NCBI RefSeq assembly: GCF_009604455.1
Contig: NZ_WEGL01000001.1
Span: 310,001-374,000 of the forward strand
DNA length: 64,000 nt
DNA from: Streptomyces sp. RB17
Lineage (GTDB): Bacteria; Actinomycetota; Actinomycetes; Streptomycetales; Streptomycetaceae
Direction of reading: 5' to 3'
Made by a program: the position numbers and the translations under genes. Positions 6,785 to 15,316 of this stretch are shown piece after piece (the first letter of the stretch is position 1; each line of letters starts with the position of its first letter). The notes under the pieces are model-generated. The model was not told the DNA's origin and made no database searches. It saw nothing but the letters and a program-made list of their open reading frames with translations.

Positions 6785-8014
6785 ATGAGGATCGTCTGCG
6801 TGGGCGGAGGCCCGGCCGGGTTGTACTTCTCGATCTCCGCGAAGCTGCGGGACGCCGGTCACGAGATCATCGTGATCGAGCGGGACCCGCCGGAGGCGAC
6901 GTACGGCTGGGGCGTCGTGTACTGGAACGATCTGCTGGACATCCTGCACCTCAACGACCCCGAGAGCGCGCGGGCGGTGAGCGCCGGCTCCGTGCTCTGG
7001 CAGGACCAGGAGATCCGTGTGCACGGCAGCCGGCACGACGGCACGGCGTACTTCGGCGGCTACGGCTACAGCATGGGCAGGGCGGCCCTGCTGGAGGTGC
7101 TCACCCGTCGCGCGCGCTCGCTCGGCGTCGACGTCCGGCACGGGGAGCGGCTCGCCGACCCCGCCGACCTGCCCGAGGCCGACCTGATCGTGGCCGCCGA
7201 CGGCGCGGGCAGCCGGATCCGGCAGAGCCGCGCCGAGCACTTCGGCACCAAGGTCGAGACCGGCCGCAACCCCTACATCTGGCTCGGCACGGACCGGCAG
7301 TTCGACAGCTTCGTGTTCGACTTCGAGGAGACCTCGGCCGGCTGGATCTGGTTCCACGCCTATCCGTCGTTCCACGGGATCAGCACCTGCATCGTGGAGT
7401 GCTCGCCGCAGACCTGGCAGGGCCTCGGCCTCGACACGCTCGACCCCGAGGACGCCATGCCCGTGCTGGAGAAGATCTTCCACCGCGCGCTCGACGGCCA
7501 CTCCTTGATCAGCAGTTCACGCGGCGCACCGGCGAAATGGCAGCGCTTCCAGCACATCAGCAACCGGACGTGGGTCGACGGCAACGTCGTCCTGGCCGGC
7601 GACGCCGCGCACACCACCCACTTCACACTCGGCTCCGGGACCCGGCTCGCGATGATCGACGCGATCGTGCTGGCCCACAGCCTCTCGCGCACCCCGGATC
7701 CACGGGCGGCACTGCGCGACTACGACCAGCACCGCCGCGCCGAACTGCACCCCGTACAGGCGGGTGCGCGCTCCAGCATGGCCTGGTTCGAGCACCTGGA
7801 CGACTACCTGGACCGCGACCCGGTCTCCTTCGCCTACGCCATGTCGGTACGCCAGGGCCACCAGAGCCCCTGGCGCTACCAGGTCCACCTCGCCACCCAG
7901 ATCTCCGCCGTACGCAGGGCCCGCCGGGCCTACGACACCGGCAAACGCTGGTACCGGGACCGCAGGAGGGGCGAGGCGCCGATGCCGCTACTGAGACGGT
8001 CACTTCCTGGCTGA
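6785..8014 (+). CDS. FAD-dependent aromatic monooxygenase (salicylyl-CoA hydroxylase-like)
   Basis: Group-A flavoprotein hydroxylase of 409 residues. Seen: the Rossmann motif MRIVCVGGGPAGLYF at residue 1, the DG motif 'LIVAADGAGSRIR', and the GD motif 'VVLAGDAAHTTHFTLGSG' (about residues 267-284). The N-terminus with 'YGWGVVYWNDLL' and the C-terminal 'HPVQAGARSSMAWFEHLDDY' resemble salicylyl-CoA 5-hydroxylase and the N-terminal half of anthraniloyl-CoA monooxygenase. A CoA-ester substrate is therefore plausible but not shown. Start ATG with ribosome site GGAGGT 8 bp upstream. No other aromatic catabolism genes lie nearby. The gene ends at the edge of the LacI 3'-end repeats. Confidence 0.8.
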   Translation: MRIVCVGGGPAGLYFSISAKLRDAGHEIIVIERDPPEATYGWGVVYWNDLLDILHLNDPESARAVSAGSVLWQDQEIRVHGSRHDGTAYFGGYGYSMGRAALLEVLTRRARSLGVDVRHGERLADPADLPEADLIVAADGAGSRIRQSRAEHFGTKVETGRNPYIWLGTDRQFDSFVFDFEETSAGWIWFHAYPSFHGISTCIVECSPQTWQGLGLDTLDPEDAMPVLEKIFHRALDGHSLISSSRGAPAKWQRFQHISNRTWVDGNVVLAGDAAHTTHFTLGSGTRLAMIDAIVLAHSLSRTPDPRAALRDYDQHRRAELHPVQAGARSSMAWFEHLDDYLDRDPVSFAYAMSVRQGHQSPWRYQVHLATQISAVRRARRAYDTGKRWYRDRRRGEAPMPLLRRSLPG

Positions 8015-8044
8015 CCGTGGGACTGACTCCCGAAGACCCTCGCA

Positions 8045-8580
8045 TCACCCGGCCGGCCGTGGGACTCCCGAAGATCCCCGCACCATCAACTCGCCGTGCA
8101 CGGTCGTGATCCGTCCGGGTGGTGCTTCCTCCCGCCCCATGGCGATGCGCCCGGCCCTGGCCCCGGCCTCGGCGAGCGGCAACCGCACAGTCGTCGGCGC
8201 GGGCACCGTGTCCGCTGCTGGGGCGGTCACTTCCCGGCCGGCCGTGGGACTCCCGAAGATCCCCGCACCATCAACTCGCCGCGCACGGTCGTGATCCCTC
8301 CGGGTGGTGCTTCCTCCCGCCCCATGGCGATGCGCCCGGCCCTGGCCCCGGCCTCGGCGAGCGGCAACCGCACGGTCGTCGGCGCGGGCACCGCGTCCGC
8401 TGCTGGGGCGGTCACCCGGCTGACCGTGGCGCTCCCGAAGATCCCCGCACCATCAACTCGCCGTGCACGGTCGTGATCCGTCCGGGTGGTGCTTCCTCCC
8501 GCCCCATGGCGATGCGCCCGGCCCTGGCCCCGGCCTCGGCGAGCGGCAACCGCACGGTCGTCAGCGCGGGCACCGTGTCC
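8045..8580 (-). repeat. Tandem triplication of the LacI gene 3' end
   Basis: Three near-identical copies of a 182-185 bp unit. A landmark (AAGATCCCCGCACC) occurs at 8071, 8256 and 8438, giving steps of 185 and 182 bp. The copy at 8412-8580 is the genuine end of the LacI gene (about 50 codons plus stop). The other two lie downstream of the stop and still encode the same C-terminus (TTVRLPLAEAGARAGRIAM...) in open minus-strand frames of 61 codons or more. A degraded fourth edge is visible near 8025-8045. The copies differ at only a few bases, so the event looks recent or is kept uniform by conversion. Confidence 0.9.
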
Positions 8581-9467
8581 ACGCTGAACGGCAGATCGTC
8601 GAACCCGGCCACCGACACGTCGTCCGGGATCGTCAGCCCGGAGTCCCGCAGCGCCGCACACGCCCCGAGCGCGACGGAGTCGTTCGCGGCCACCACGGCG
8701 GTCAGGGACGGATCACGGCGCAGCAGCTCCAGCGTCGCCTCGTACCCGGACTGCCGGTCGTAGCGGCCGTGCACCGTCCAGCGGGGGTCCTCCTCGGCCC
8801 CCGCCTCGGCCAGCGCCGCGCGGTGGCCCTCGAGCCGGTGCCGGGTCGTCGTACGCTCCTCGGGGCCCGCGATGTAGCCGAGGCGGCGGTGGCCGAGGCC
8901 GAGCAGATGCTCGGTGAGCCGGCGTGCGCCGCCCCGGTTGTCGAAGGTGAGCGCGACGGCCCCGGTGTCGGGCGCCGGCGGCCGCCCGCACAGCACCACC
9001 CGCGTGCCGGCCTCCGCGAGCTTGCGCAGCTTCGCCGCGACCGCCGCCGCGTGCGGCGCGTCCTCCACGGCCCCGCCGGTCAGCACCACGGCCGCCGCCC
9101 GCTGCCGCTGCAGCAGCGTCAGATACGTCAGTTCACGCTCGGGTGAGCCGCCCGTGTTGCAGACCACCGCGAGCCGCTCACCGCCCGCCCGGCCACCCCC
9201 GACGCCCCCGATCTCGGCCTGGATCGCGCTCGCCATGATCCCGAAGAAGGGGTCGGCGATGTCGTTGACCAGGATGCCGACCAGGTCGGAGGTGGCCGCG
9301 GCGAGGGAGCTCGCCGGGCCGTTGAGGACGTAGTCCAGCTCGTCCACCGCCCGCAGCACCCGCTCGCGCGTGGAGGCGGCCACCGGGTAGTTGCCGTTCA
9401 GCACGCGCGACACCGTCGCGGGTGAGACCTGGGCGCGGGCCGCCACATCCGCCAGGGTCACCGTCAT
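8412..9467 (-). CDS. LacI-family transcriptional regulator
   Basis: Repressor of 351 residues. The N-terminal LacI helix-turn-helix and hinge helix are clear (TLADVAARAQVSPATVSRVL, then NGNYPVAASTRERVLRAVDE). The periplasmic-binding-like ligand domain runs from about residue 60 (LVGILVNDIADPFFGIMASA) to the end. The ATG at 9467 with ribosome site GGAGGAC is preferred over an upstream start that would add 47 unrelated residues. Divergent from the Gfo/Idh/MocA operon, with a LacI-type operator between them at about 9652-9663. The ligand is probably a sugar or polyol handled by that operon. Its 3' end is duplicated twice downstream. Confidence 0.93.
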   Translation of the reverse strand: MTVTLADVAARAQVSPATVSRVLNGNYPVAASTRERVLRAVDELDYVLNGPASSLAAATSDLVGILVNDIADPFFGIMASAIQAEIGGVGGGRAGGERLAVVCNTGGSPERELTYLTLLQRQRAAAVVLTGGAVEDAPHAAAVAAKLRKLAEAGTRVVLCGRPPAPDTGAVALTFDNRGGARRLTEHLLGLGHRRLGYIAGPEERTTTRHRLEGHRAALAEAGAEEDPRWTVHGRYDRQSGYEATLELLRRDPSLTAVVAANDSVALGACAALRDSGLTIPDDVSVAGFDDLPFSVDTVPALTTVRLPLAEAGARAGRIAMGREEAPPGRITTVHGELMVRGSSGAPRSAG

Positions 9468-9650
9468 CTCGTCGTCCTCCGGTCGCGCATCGTGTCGTAC
9501 GCCCTCGTAGACAGCCAGGTTGTGCTGCTGGTTCCGAGAATCTGTCGTGCAGACCTTAAAGCCATGGCCCCCGGTTGTTCGCCCCCTCGAACAACTCGAA
9601 GGGGACACGGTCTTGTACAGACAGCTGTGCGGAGGCTAGCTTCTCATTGT

Positions 9651-9664
9651 AGAAAGCGCTTGCT
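9651..9664 (+). promoter_or_regulatory. LacI-type operator
   Basis: GAAAGCGCTTGC (9652-9663), with the 8-bp palindrome AAGCGCTT centred at 9657/9658, has the central CG typical of LacI-family sites. It lies 28 bp upstream of the oxidoreductase start and in the intergenic space shared with the lacI-type gene, so it could repress both. Confidence 0.65.
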
Positions 9665-9690
9665 ATTCGTGCTCGACAGAGGGGACTCAC

Positions 9691-10842
9691 GTGACACGCA
9701 AGACGGTGCGAATCGCCATGAACGGCGTGACCGGGCGCATGGGCTACCGCCAGCACCTCGTCCGGTCGATCCTCGCCCTGCGCGACCAGGGCGGCCTCGA
9801 CCTCGGCGACGGCACCGTGCTGTGGCCCGAGCCGATCCTGCTCGGCCGCCGTGAGCACGCCCTGCGGGAGATCGCCGACCGCCACGGCCTCGACCACGTC
9901 TCGACGGACGTCGACGCGGTCCTCGCGGACGACGGCGTCGACCTCTACTTCGACGCCCAGGTCACCTCCGCCCGCGAGGAGGCCATCAAGAAGGCGATCG
10001 CCGCCGGAAAGCACGTCTACACCGAGAAGCCGACGGCGACGGGGCTGGCCGGCGCCCTCGAACTCGCCCGCCTCGCCCAGGAGAAGGGCATCAAGCACGG
10101 CGTCGTCCAGGACAAGATCTTCCTGCCGGGCCTGCTGAAGCTGAAGCGGCTCATCGACGGCGGCTTCTTCGGCCGGATCCTCTCCGTCCGGGGCGAGTTC
10201 GGCTACTGGGTGTTCGAGGGCGACTGGCAGCCCGCCCAGCGCCCCTCCTGGAACTACCGCGCCGAGGACGGCGGCGGCATCGTCGTCGACATGTTCCCGC
10301 ACTGGGAATACGTCCTGCACGAGCTGTTCGGCCGCGTGAAGTCCGTCCAGGCCCTCGCCACCACCCACGTCCCGCAGCGCTGGGACGAACAGGGCAAGCC
10401 CTACGACGCCACGGCGGACGACGCGGCCTACGGCATCTTCGAGCTGGAGGGCGGCGCCGTCGCCCAGATCAACTCCTCCTGGGCGGTCCGGGTCAACCGC
10501 GACGAACTGGTGGAGTTCCAGGTCGACGGCACCGAGGGTTCGGCGGTGGCGGGACTCAGGAACTGCCGGGTTCAGCACAGGTCGGCGACCCCCAAGCCGG
10601 TCTGGAACCCGGACATCCCGGCCACCGAGGTCTTCCGCGACCAGTGGCAGGAGGTGCCGGACAACGGCGACTTCGACAACGGCTTCAAGGCCCAGTGGGA
10701 GCTCTTCCTCAAGCACGTCTACGCCGACACGCCGTACCACTGGGACCTGCTGGCCGGCGCCCGTGGCGTCCAACTCGCCGAGCTGGGCCTGAAGTCCTCC
10801 GCCGAGGGCCGCCGCATCGACGTACCGGAGATCGGGCTGTGA
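9691..10842 (+). CDS. Gfo/Idh/MocA-family oxidoreductase
   Basis: NAD(P)-dependent sugar or cyclitol dehydrogenase of 383 residues. N-terminal Rossmann fold (VRIAMNGVTGRMGYRQ), the family EKP motif in 'AAGKHVYTEKPTATGLAGA' (about residues 108-126), then the alpha/beta substrate domain with 'DGGGIVVDMFPHWEYVL'. GTG start at 9691 preceded by AGAGGGG. First gene of a three-gene operon: the next gene overlaps its stop by 4 bp (GTGA). Sits behind a LacI operator. The substrate is probably a sugar or inositol derivative; the family is too broad to say more. Confidence 0.88.
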   Translation: MTRKTVRIAMNGVTGRMGYRQHLVRSILALRDQGGLDLGDGTVLWPEPILLGRREHALREIADRHGLDHVSTDVDAVLADDGVDLYFDAQVTSAREEAIKKAIAAGKHVYTEKPTATGLAGALELARLAQEKGIKHGVVQDKIFLPGLLKLKRLIDGGFFGRILSVRGEFGYWVFEGDWQPAQRPSWNYRAEDGGGIVVDMFPHWEYVLHELFGRVKSVQALATTHVPQRWDEQGKPYDATADDAAYGIFELEGGAVAQINSSWAVRVNRDELVEFQVDGTEGSAVAGLRNCRVQHRSATPKPVWNPDIPATEVFRDQWQEVPDNGDFDNGFKAQWELFLKHVYADTPYHWDLLAGARGVQLAELGLKSSAEGRRIDVPEIGL

Positions 10843-11990
10843 CCATCCAACTCCCCGACGCCCATAGCGGATTGCGGACGTATGAGCCCCGCACCGAGCC
10901 GCTGGTGCTGTCGCCGGGCACCCCCTTCACCTGCCGTACGGTCTTCTCGGCGGCGCACGTCGTGGCCGACCCCTACGCGGACGTCTCGCCCGACTCGTCG
11001 GCCGCCGTCGACTGGGACGCCACCCTCGCCTTCCGCCGCCACCTGTGGTCCCACGGACTCGGCGTCGCCGAGGCGATGGACACCGCCCAGCGCGGCATGG
11101 GCCTGGACTGGGCGGGCGCGGCCGAGCTGATCAGCCGGTCGGCGGCGGAGGCGCGTGGTGTGGGCGGCCGGATCGCCTGCGGCGTCGGCACCGACCAGAT
11201 CGCGGACGGCTCCCTTTCGGAGATCCGCGCCGCCTACGAGGAACAGCTCGCGGTGGTGGAAGAGGCGGGCGCCCAGCCGATCCTGATGGCGTCGCGGGCC
11301 CTGGCCGCCGCCGCTTCCGGCCCCGAGGAGTACCTGGAGATCTACGGCCATCTCCTGCGCCAGTCCGCCGAGCCGGTGATCCTGCACTGGCTGGGCCCCA
11401 TGTTCGACCCGGCGCTGGAGGGCTACTGGGGCTCGGCCGACCTGGACGCGGCGACGGAGACGTTCCTGGAGGTCATCGCCGCGCACCCGGACAAGGTGGA
11501 CGGCATCAAGGTGTCGCTCCTGGACGCCGGACGCGAGATCGACCTGCGCCGCCGGCTGCCGCACGGCGTCCGCTGCTACACCGGCGACGACTTCCACTAC
11601 CCCGAGCTGATCGCGGGCGACGGCCAGGGCTTCAGCCACGCCCTGCTCGGCATCTTCGACCCGCTGGGCCCGCTCGCGGCCGAGGCGGTACGGCTCCTGG
11701 ACACCGCGGACACGGCCGGCTTCCGCGAGCTGCTCGACCCCACGGTGGAACTGTCCCGCCACCTCTTCCAGGCCCCGACCCGCTTCTACAAGACGGGCGT
11801 GGTCCTCCTGGCCTGGCTCGCGGGCCACCAGTCGCACTTCACGATGGTCGGCGGCCTGCAGTCGGCCCGCTCCCTCCCGCACCTGGCCCGCGCCTACGAA
11901 CTCGCCGACGGCCTCGGCCTGTTCCCGGACCCCGAACTCGCCGAGGAACGCATGAAGACCCTGCTGTCGCTGTACGGGGTGAACCAGTGA
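10839..11990 (+). CDS. DUF993 family, dihydrodipicolinate synthase-like protein
   Basis: 383-residue protein of the DUF993 group, which I recognise from its actinobacterial context as TIM-barrel and distantly DapA-like. Seen: 'TVFSAAHVVADPYAD', 'CGVGTDQIADGSLSEIRAAYEEQ', 'PVILHWLGPMFDPALEGYWG', 'KVDGIKVSLLDAGREI' (a lysine in a DapA-like position) and 'RCYTGDDFHYPELIAGD'. A carbon-carbon lyase reaction on a dehydrogenated sugar is a reasonable inference, not proven. GTG start at 10839 overlaps the previous stop (GTGA); the next gene starts in the same way, so the three are translationally coupled. Confidence 0.8.
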   Translation: MTIQLPDAHSGLRTYEPRTEPLVLSPGTPFTCRTVFSAAHVVADPYADVSPDSSAAVDWDATLAFRRHLWSHGLGVAEAMDTAQRGMGLDWAGAAELISRSAAEARGVGGRIACGVGTDQIADGSLSEIRAAYEEQLAVVEEAGAQPILMASRALAAAASGPEEYLEIYGHLLRQSAEPVILHWLGPMFDPALEGYWGSADLDAATETFLEVIAAHPDKVDGIKVSLLDAGREIDLRRRLPHGVRCYTGDDFHYPELIAGDGQGFSHALLGIFDPLGPLAAEAVRLLDTADTAGFRELLDPTVELSRHLFQAPTRFYKTGVVLLAWLAGHQSHFTMVGGLQSARSLPHLARAYELADGLGLFPDPELAEERMKTLLSLYGVNQ

Positions 11991-12817
11991 GCGATCTCGC
12001 GCGCTTCAGCATCAACCAGATGACGGTGAAGCAGCTGTCCCTGCCCGAACTCGCCGACGCCTGCCGCCGGTCGGGCGTCGGGCAGGTGGGCCTGTGGCGC
12101 GAGCCGGTCCAGGAGTACGGCCTGGAGGCGACCGCGAAACTGATCCGCGACGCGGGCCTGACGGTGACGACCCTGTGCCGGGGCGGCTTTCTCACCGCGA
12201 TCGACCCGGGGGAACGGGCGGCGGCGCTCGCGGACAACCGCCGCGCGATCGAGGAGGCGGCGACGCTCGGCACCGACACCCTGGTCCTGGTCTCCGGCGG
12301 CCTCCCGCCCGGCAGCAGGGACCTGCGGGCGGCCCGCGAACGCATCGCCGACGCCCTGGCCGAACTGGCGCCGTACGCCGAGGACCACGGCGTGCGCCTG
12401 GCCATCGAGCCGCTGCACCCCATGTACGCCGCCGACCGCTGCGTGGTCTCGACCCTGGCCCAGGCGCTGGACCTCGCCGAACGCTTCCCGGCTCATCAAG
12501 TGGGCGTCACGGTGGACACGTACCACATCTGGTGGGACGACCAGGCTCCCGCGCAGATCGCCCGCGCGGGGAAGGCCGGCCGTATCCACACCTTCCAGCT
12601 CGCCGACTGGATCACCCCGTTGCCCGAGGGCGTCCTCAACGGCCGCGGCCAGATCGGCGACGGCGCGATCGACATGCGCGAGTGGCGGGGCTATGTGGAG
12701 GCGGCCGGCTACACGGGCCCGATCGAGGTCGAACTCTTCAACGAGGACCTGTGGACCCGGGACGGCCGGGAGGTGCTGGCGGAGACGGCGGAGCGCTTTC
12801 ACAGGGCATTCCCATAA
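11987..12817 (+). CDS. Sugar phosphate isomerase/epimerase (TIM barrel)
   Basis: 276-residue xylose-isomerase-like TIM barrel. Seen: 'FSINQMTVKQLSLPEL', 'GVGQVGLWREPV', 'LAIEPLHPMY', 'GVTVDTYHIWWD', 'IHTFQLADWI', 'GDGAIDMREW' and 'IEVELFNEDLW', which supply the Glu, Asp and His metal ligands of the superfamily. GTG start at 11987 overlaps the DUF993 stop by 4 bp. Last gene of the LacI-controlled operon. Probably isomerises or epimerises the keto product of the dehydrogenase, or, like IolE, dehydrates it. Confidence 0.85.
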   Translation: MSDLARFSINQMTVKQLSLPELADACRRSGVGQVGLWREPVQEYGLEATAKLIRDAGLTVTTLCRGGFLTAIDPGERAAALADNRRAIEEAATLGTDTLVLVSGGLPPGSRDLRAARERIADALAELAPYAEDHGVRLAIEPLHPMYAADRCVVSTLAQALDLAERFPAHQVGVTVDTYHIWWDDQAPAQIARAGKAGRIHTFQLADWITPLPEGVLNGRGQIGDGAIDMREWRGYVEAAGYTGPIEVELFNEDLWTRDGREVLAETAERFHRAFP

Positions 12818-12915
12818 CCGCGGCTCAATTCTGAGGGCCGCCCGGCGGCTGAGTGAATCCCTGCGGGGCGTGAAGCGTGTGGCCGACAGCAGGGGCGCGC
12901 GGCTCGTTCATGCCG

Positions 12916-13184
12916 TCACTTGTGGTTACGCAGGAAGGCCGGGATCTCCTCGCGGGTGGGGTAGTCCGGCAGGGGCCCGGGCTGCCCTGGAGGAAAGCGC
13001 TGATGACAGTGGCGGCGCGATCGTCGTTGCCGTCCAGGCCGTTCCACATGTGATGTCCGACTCCGGGCATGTACTGCGTGCGCTGGATGGCGGGGTCATC
13101 GGCGAGGACGGTGGTCTCCCACTGGCGAATGAGGCCGAAGGCCACGGCGTACCGGGGGAGGCGCGTCGATCGCGGCCCGCTCAC
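12916..13184 (-). pseudogene. Truncated, frameshifted alpha/beta hydrolase remnant
   Basis: The minus strand encodes an alpha/beta-hydrolase C-terminus, 'RQWETTVLADDPAIQ...' then 'MPGVGHHMWNGLDGNDD' and 'AATVISAFLQGSPGP'. A 1-nt frame change near 12980 then gives 'LPDYPTREEIPAFLRNHK' and a stop at 12916-12918. The histidine in GVGHHMW would be the catalytic one. There is no N-terminal half, lid or nucleophile elbow upstream, so this is a decayed 3' fragment. From 13185 to 13389 I see nothing coding. Confidence 0.7.
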
Positions 13185-13389
13185 GCCGGGCGCGAGGCCG
13201 CGTGCGGACGGACGTCCCTGATGCCCGGTGATCCTGGAGGTGGGGCTGAAGCGCTTGTGGGTGTCGGACGGGCAAAGAATCTTGAGAACGCGTGCAACCC
13301 TTCCCGGGCCCTGAGTGTCGTACCTGTCATCAGAACCCGGGAGGGGACCCGGGGGGGATTCACGGGGTTCTGATACGGAGGGGAAAGCC

Positions 13390-13429
13390 GAGGGGGCGGC
13401 CCCGGTCGACGGACCGGGGCCGCCCCCTC
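13390..13429 (-). terminator. Strong hairpin terminator for rbsK
   Basis: Perfect 18-bp stem (13390-13407 with 13412-13429, GAGGGGGCGGCCCCGGTC) and a 4-nt loop, 40 bp beyond the ribokinase stop. Confidence 0.8.
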
Positions 13430-13469
13430 GAAGTCGTACGGGCGCGCATCACCCGGATCCCCGCCTTGT

Positions 13470-14372
13470 TCACAGGGTCTCGACCTGTTCCGCCGTCGGA
13501 TACGACTCCTGCGCACCCCGCTTCGTCACGGCCGCCGCGCCGACCCGGGCCGCGTAGGCCGCCGCCTCGGCCAGGGAAGTCCCCGTACCCAGCTTCCAGG
13601 CCAGTGCGGCCGCGAACGCGTCGCCCGCGCCCGTGGTGTCCACCGCGGCCACCTTCACCGACGCCACCCGCGTCACCTCCGAGGAGTCGCACACCAGCGC
13701 CCCCTCCGCGCCCAGCGTCACCACGACCGAGCGCGGCCCCTTGGCGAGCAGCAGCCGCGCCCAGTCCGCGGGGTCCTCGCTGACACACGCGTCCCCGAGG
13801 ATCACCCGGGCCTCGTGCTCGTTGACGATCAGCGGGTCACAGGCCGCGAGCACCTCGGTCGGCAGGGGCCGCGGCGGGGACGGGTTCAGCACGAAACGGC
13901 CGTCCGGGGAAAGGTTCCGTACGACCTCCACGACCGTCTCCAGCGGGATCTCCAGCTGCGCCGACACCACCCGCGAGGCCAGGAACAGGCTGATCGCCGC
14001 CCGGACGTCCGCGGGGGCGAGCCGGGCGTTGGCGCCCGGCGACACCACGATGCTGTTGTCCCCCGAGGGGTCCACGGTGATCAGCGCGACCCCCGTCGGC
14101 GCCCCGCCCACCAGCACGCCGACCGTGTCGACGCCGGCCGCGTGCAGGGAGTCCAGCAGCAGCCGGCCGTGGCCGTCGTCGCCGACCCGGGCCAGCAGGG
14201 CCGTGGTCGCGCCGAGCCGGGCGGCGGCGACCGCCTGGTTGGCGCCCTTGCCGCCCGGGTGGACGGCCAGGTCGCCGCCGAGCACCGTCTCACCGGCGGC
14301 CGGCCGCCGCTCGACGCCGATCACCAGGTCGGCATTGGCCGAACCGACGACCAACAGGTCGTAGTCGTACAT
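13470..14372 (-). CDS. rbsK: Ribokinase
   Basis: PfkB-family sugar kinase of 300 residues; phosphorylates ribose at O5 with ATP in the cytoplasm. Seen: N-terminal 'VVGSANADLVIGVERRP', the first PfkB signature 'VHPGGKGANQAVAAARLG' (about residues 37-54), 'FVLNPSPPRPLP', 'LIVNEHEA', 'VVVTLGAEGALV' and the catalytic signature 'VDTTGAGDAFAAALA' with the anion-hole GAGD. ATG start with ribosome site AGGGGAGT. It normally ends an rbsRACBDK-type operon; here only a broken rbsB 3' end lies upstream, so the rest of the transporter is gone and the gene may depend on another uptake route or a new promoter. Confidence 0.93.
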   Translation of the reverse strand: MYDYDLLVVGSANADLVIGVERRPAAGETVLGGDLAVHPGGKGANQAVAAARLGATTALLARVGDDGHGRLLLDSLHAAGVDTVGVLVGGAPTGVALITVDPSGDNSIVVSPGANARLAPADVRAAISLFLASRVVSAQLEIPLETVVEVVRNLSPDGRFVLNPSPPRPLPTEVLAACDPLIVNEHEARVILGDACVSEDPADWARLLLAKGPRSVVVTLGAEGALVCDSSEVTRVASVKVAAVDTTGAGDAFAAALAWKLGTGTSLAEAAAYAARVGAAAVTKRGAQESYPTAEQVETL

Positions 14373-14412
14373 CAGTTGACTCCCCTGTTTCCGCTGAGAG
14401 ATGACCCCGTTG

Positions 14413-14597
14413 TCAGCCGCTGAAGCCGGCCACGTCGTCCTTCGTGACCACCTTCACCGGTACCGTCACCGTCGGCTCCACCTTCTTGCCCGGACCGCCT
14501 TGAGCGCGTAGTCCACGGCGATCCTCCCCAACTGTGTCGGCCGCTGGGCGACCGACCCGTACAGCCTGCCGTTCTTCACCGCCGTCGGTGGGCGAGA
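14413..14597 (-). pseudogene. rbsB: Remnant of ribose-binding protein gene rbsB
   Basis: Minus-strand translation gives the C-terminus of a ribose ABC substrate-binding protein: 'TAVKNGRLYGSVAQRPTQLG', then 'RIAVDYALKAV', then after a frame change near 14490 'PGKKVEPTVTVPVKVVTKDD' and a stop at 14413-14415. These are the usual last ~60 residues of RbsB. The start, signal peptide and most of the gene are missing. It lies directly upstream of rbsK, where rbsB belongs, so this is an eroded ribose operon. Confidence 0.8.
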
Positions 14598-14617
14598 CGA
14601 GCAGGCATGACGTGGGA

Positions 14618-15316
14618 TCAGGCGTCGCCGGGGCGTGCCAGGCCGGCCTTGGCCTGGCGGGTGCGCTCGTCGGCGAGGACTTCCGTACGACCGGCCCGGA
14701 CGGCGTCGAGGGCCTGCGCGGCGATCGACTCCGGCGTGTTCTTGGGCCCGCTGACATGGGCGGCCATGTCCGTGTCGATGTAACCGCAGTGCACACCGAC
14801 GACGAGCACACCGCTGTCCCGGAGCTCCTCCCGGATCCCGTTGGTCATGGCCCAGGCGGCGGCCTTGGAGGCGCTGTACGAGCCCATCGCCGGGTTGGTG
14901 AACCAGCTGGCGATGGACAGCACGTTGACGACGGCGCCGGGCGCGTTGCCGACGAGCAGCGGCGCGAAGGTGCGGCCCATGGCGAGCGTGCCGAAGTAGT
15001 TGACCTCCATCTCCGTGCGGGCGGCGGCCAGGTCGGGCGCGGCCAGCAGGGGGCTGTCGGTGAGAACTCCGGCGTTGTTGACGAGCAGGGTCAGGTCGGA
15101 ACACGTCTCGGCAGCCGCGGCCACCTGGGCGGGATCGGTGACGTCGAGCCGCACCGGAACGACGCCGGGCTCCACGACCGAGCCCGGCTCACGGGCCCCG
15201 CCGTAGACACGCCGCGCCCCTCGCTCGACGAGCATCCGGGCCATCACCCGCCCCAGCCCACGGTTGGCGCCGGTCACCAGCGCGGTGACTCCCTCGATCC
15301 GCACGGCCCGGGTCAC
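14618..15316 (-). CDS. SDR-family short-chain oxidoreductase
   Basis: NAD(P)-dependent dehydrogenase of about 232 residues. Seen: cofactor motif 'ALVTGANRGLGRVMA' (TGxxxGxG), 'LLVNNAGV' (NNAG), catalytic Ser in 'VVNVLSIASWF' and the YxxxK pair in 'GSYSASKAAAW'. I chose GTG 15316 because it overlaps the upstream GNAT stop (GTGA); GTG 15328 would add four residues. Substrate unknown. Co-transcribed with the GNAT gene. The C-terminus 'QAKAGLARPGDA' abuts the rbsB remnant, so the DNA just downstream is decayed. Confidence 0.88.
   Translation of the reverse strand: MTRAVRIEGVTALVTGANRGLGRVMARMLVERGARRVYGGAREPGSVVEPGVVPVRLDVTDPAQVAAAAETCSDLTLLVNNAGVLTDSPLLAAPDLAAARTEMEVNYFGTLAMGRTFAPLLVGNAPGAVVNVLSIASWFTNPAMGSYSASKAAAWAMTNGIREELRDSGVLVVGVHCGYIDTDMAAHVSGPKNTPESIAAQALDAVRAGRTEVLADERTRQAKAGLARPGDA

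Noticed and set aside
9691..12817. Calling the oxidoreductase and isomerase IolG and IolE
   Set aside because: They belong to the same broad superfamilies, but sit with DUF993 under a LacI regulator and are not in the iol operon; specific naming is not supported.
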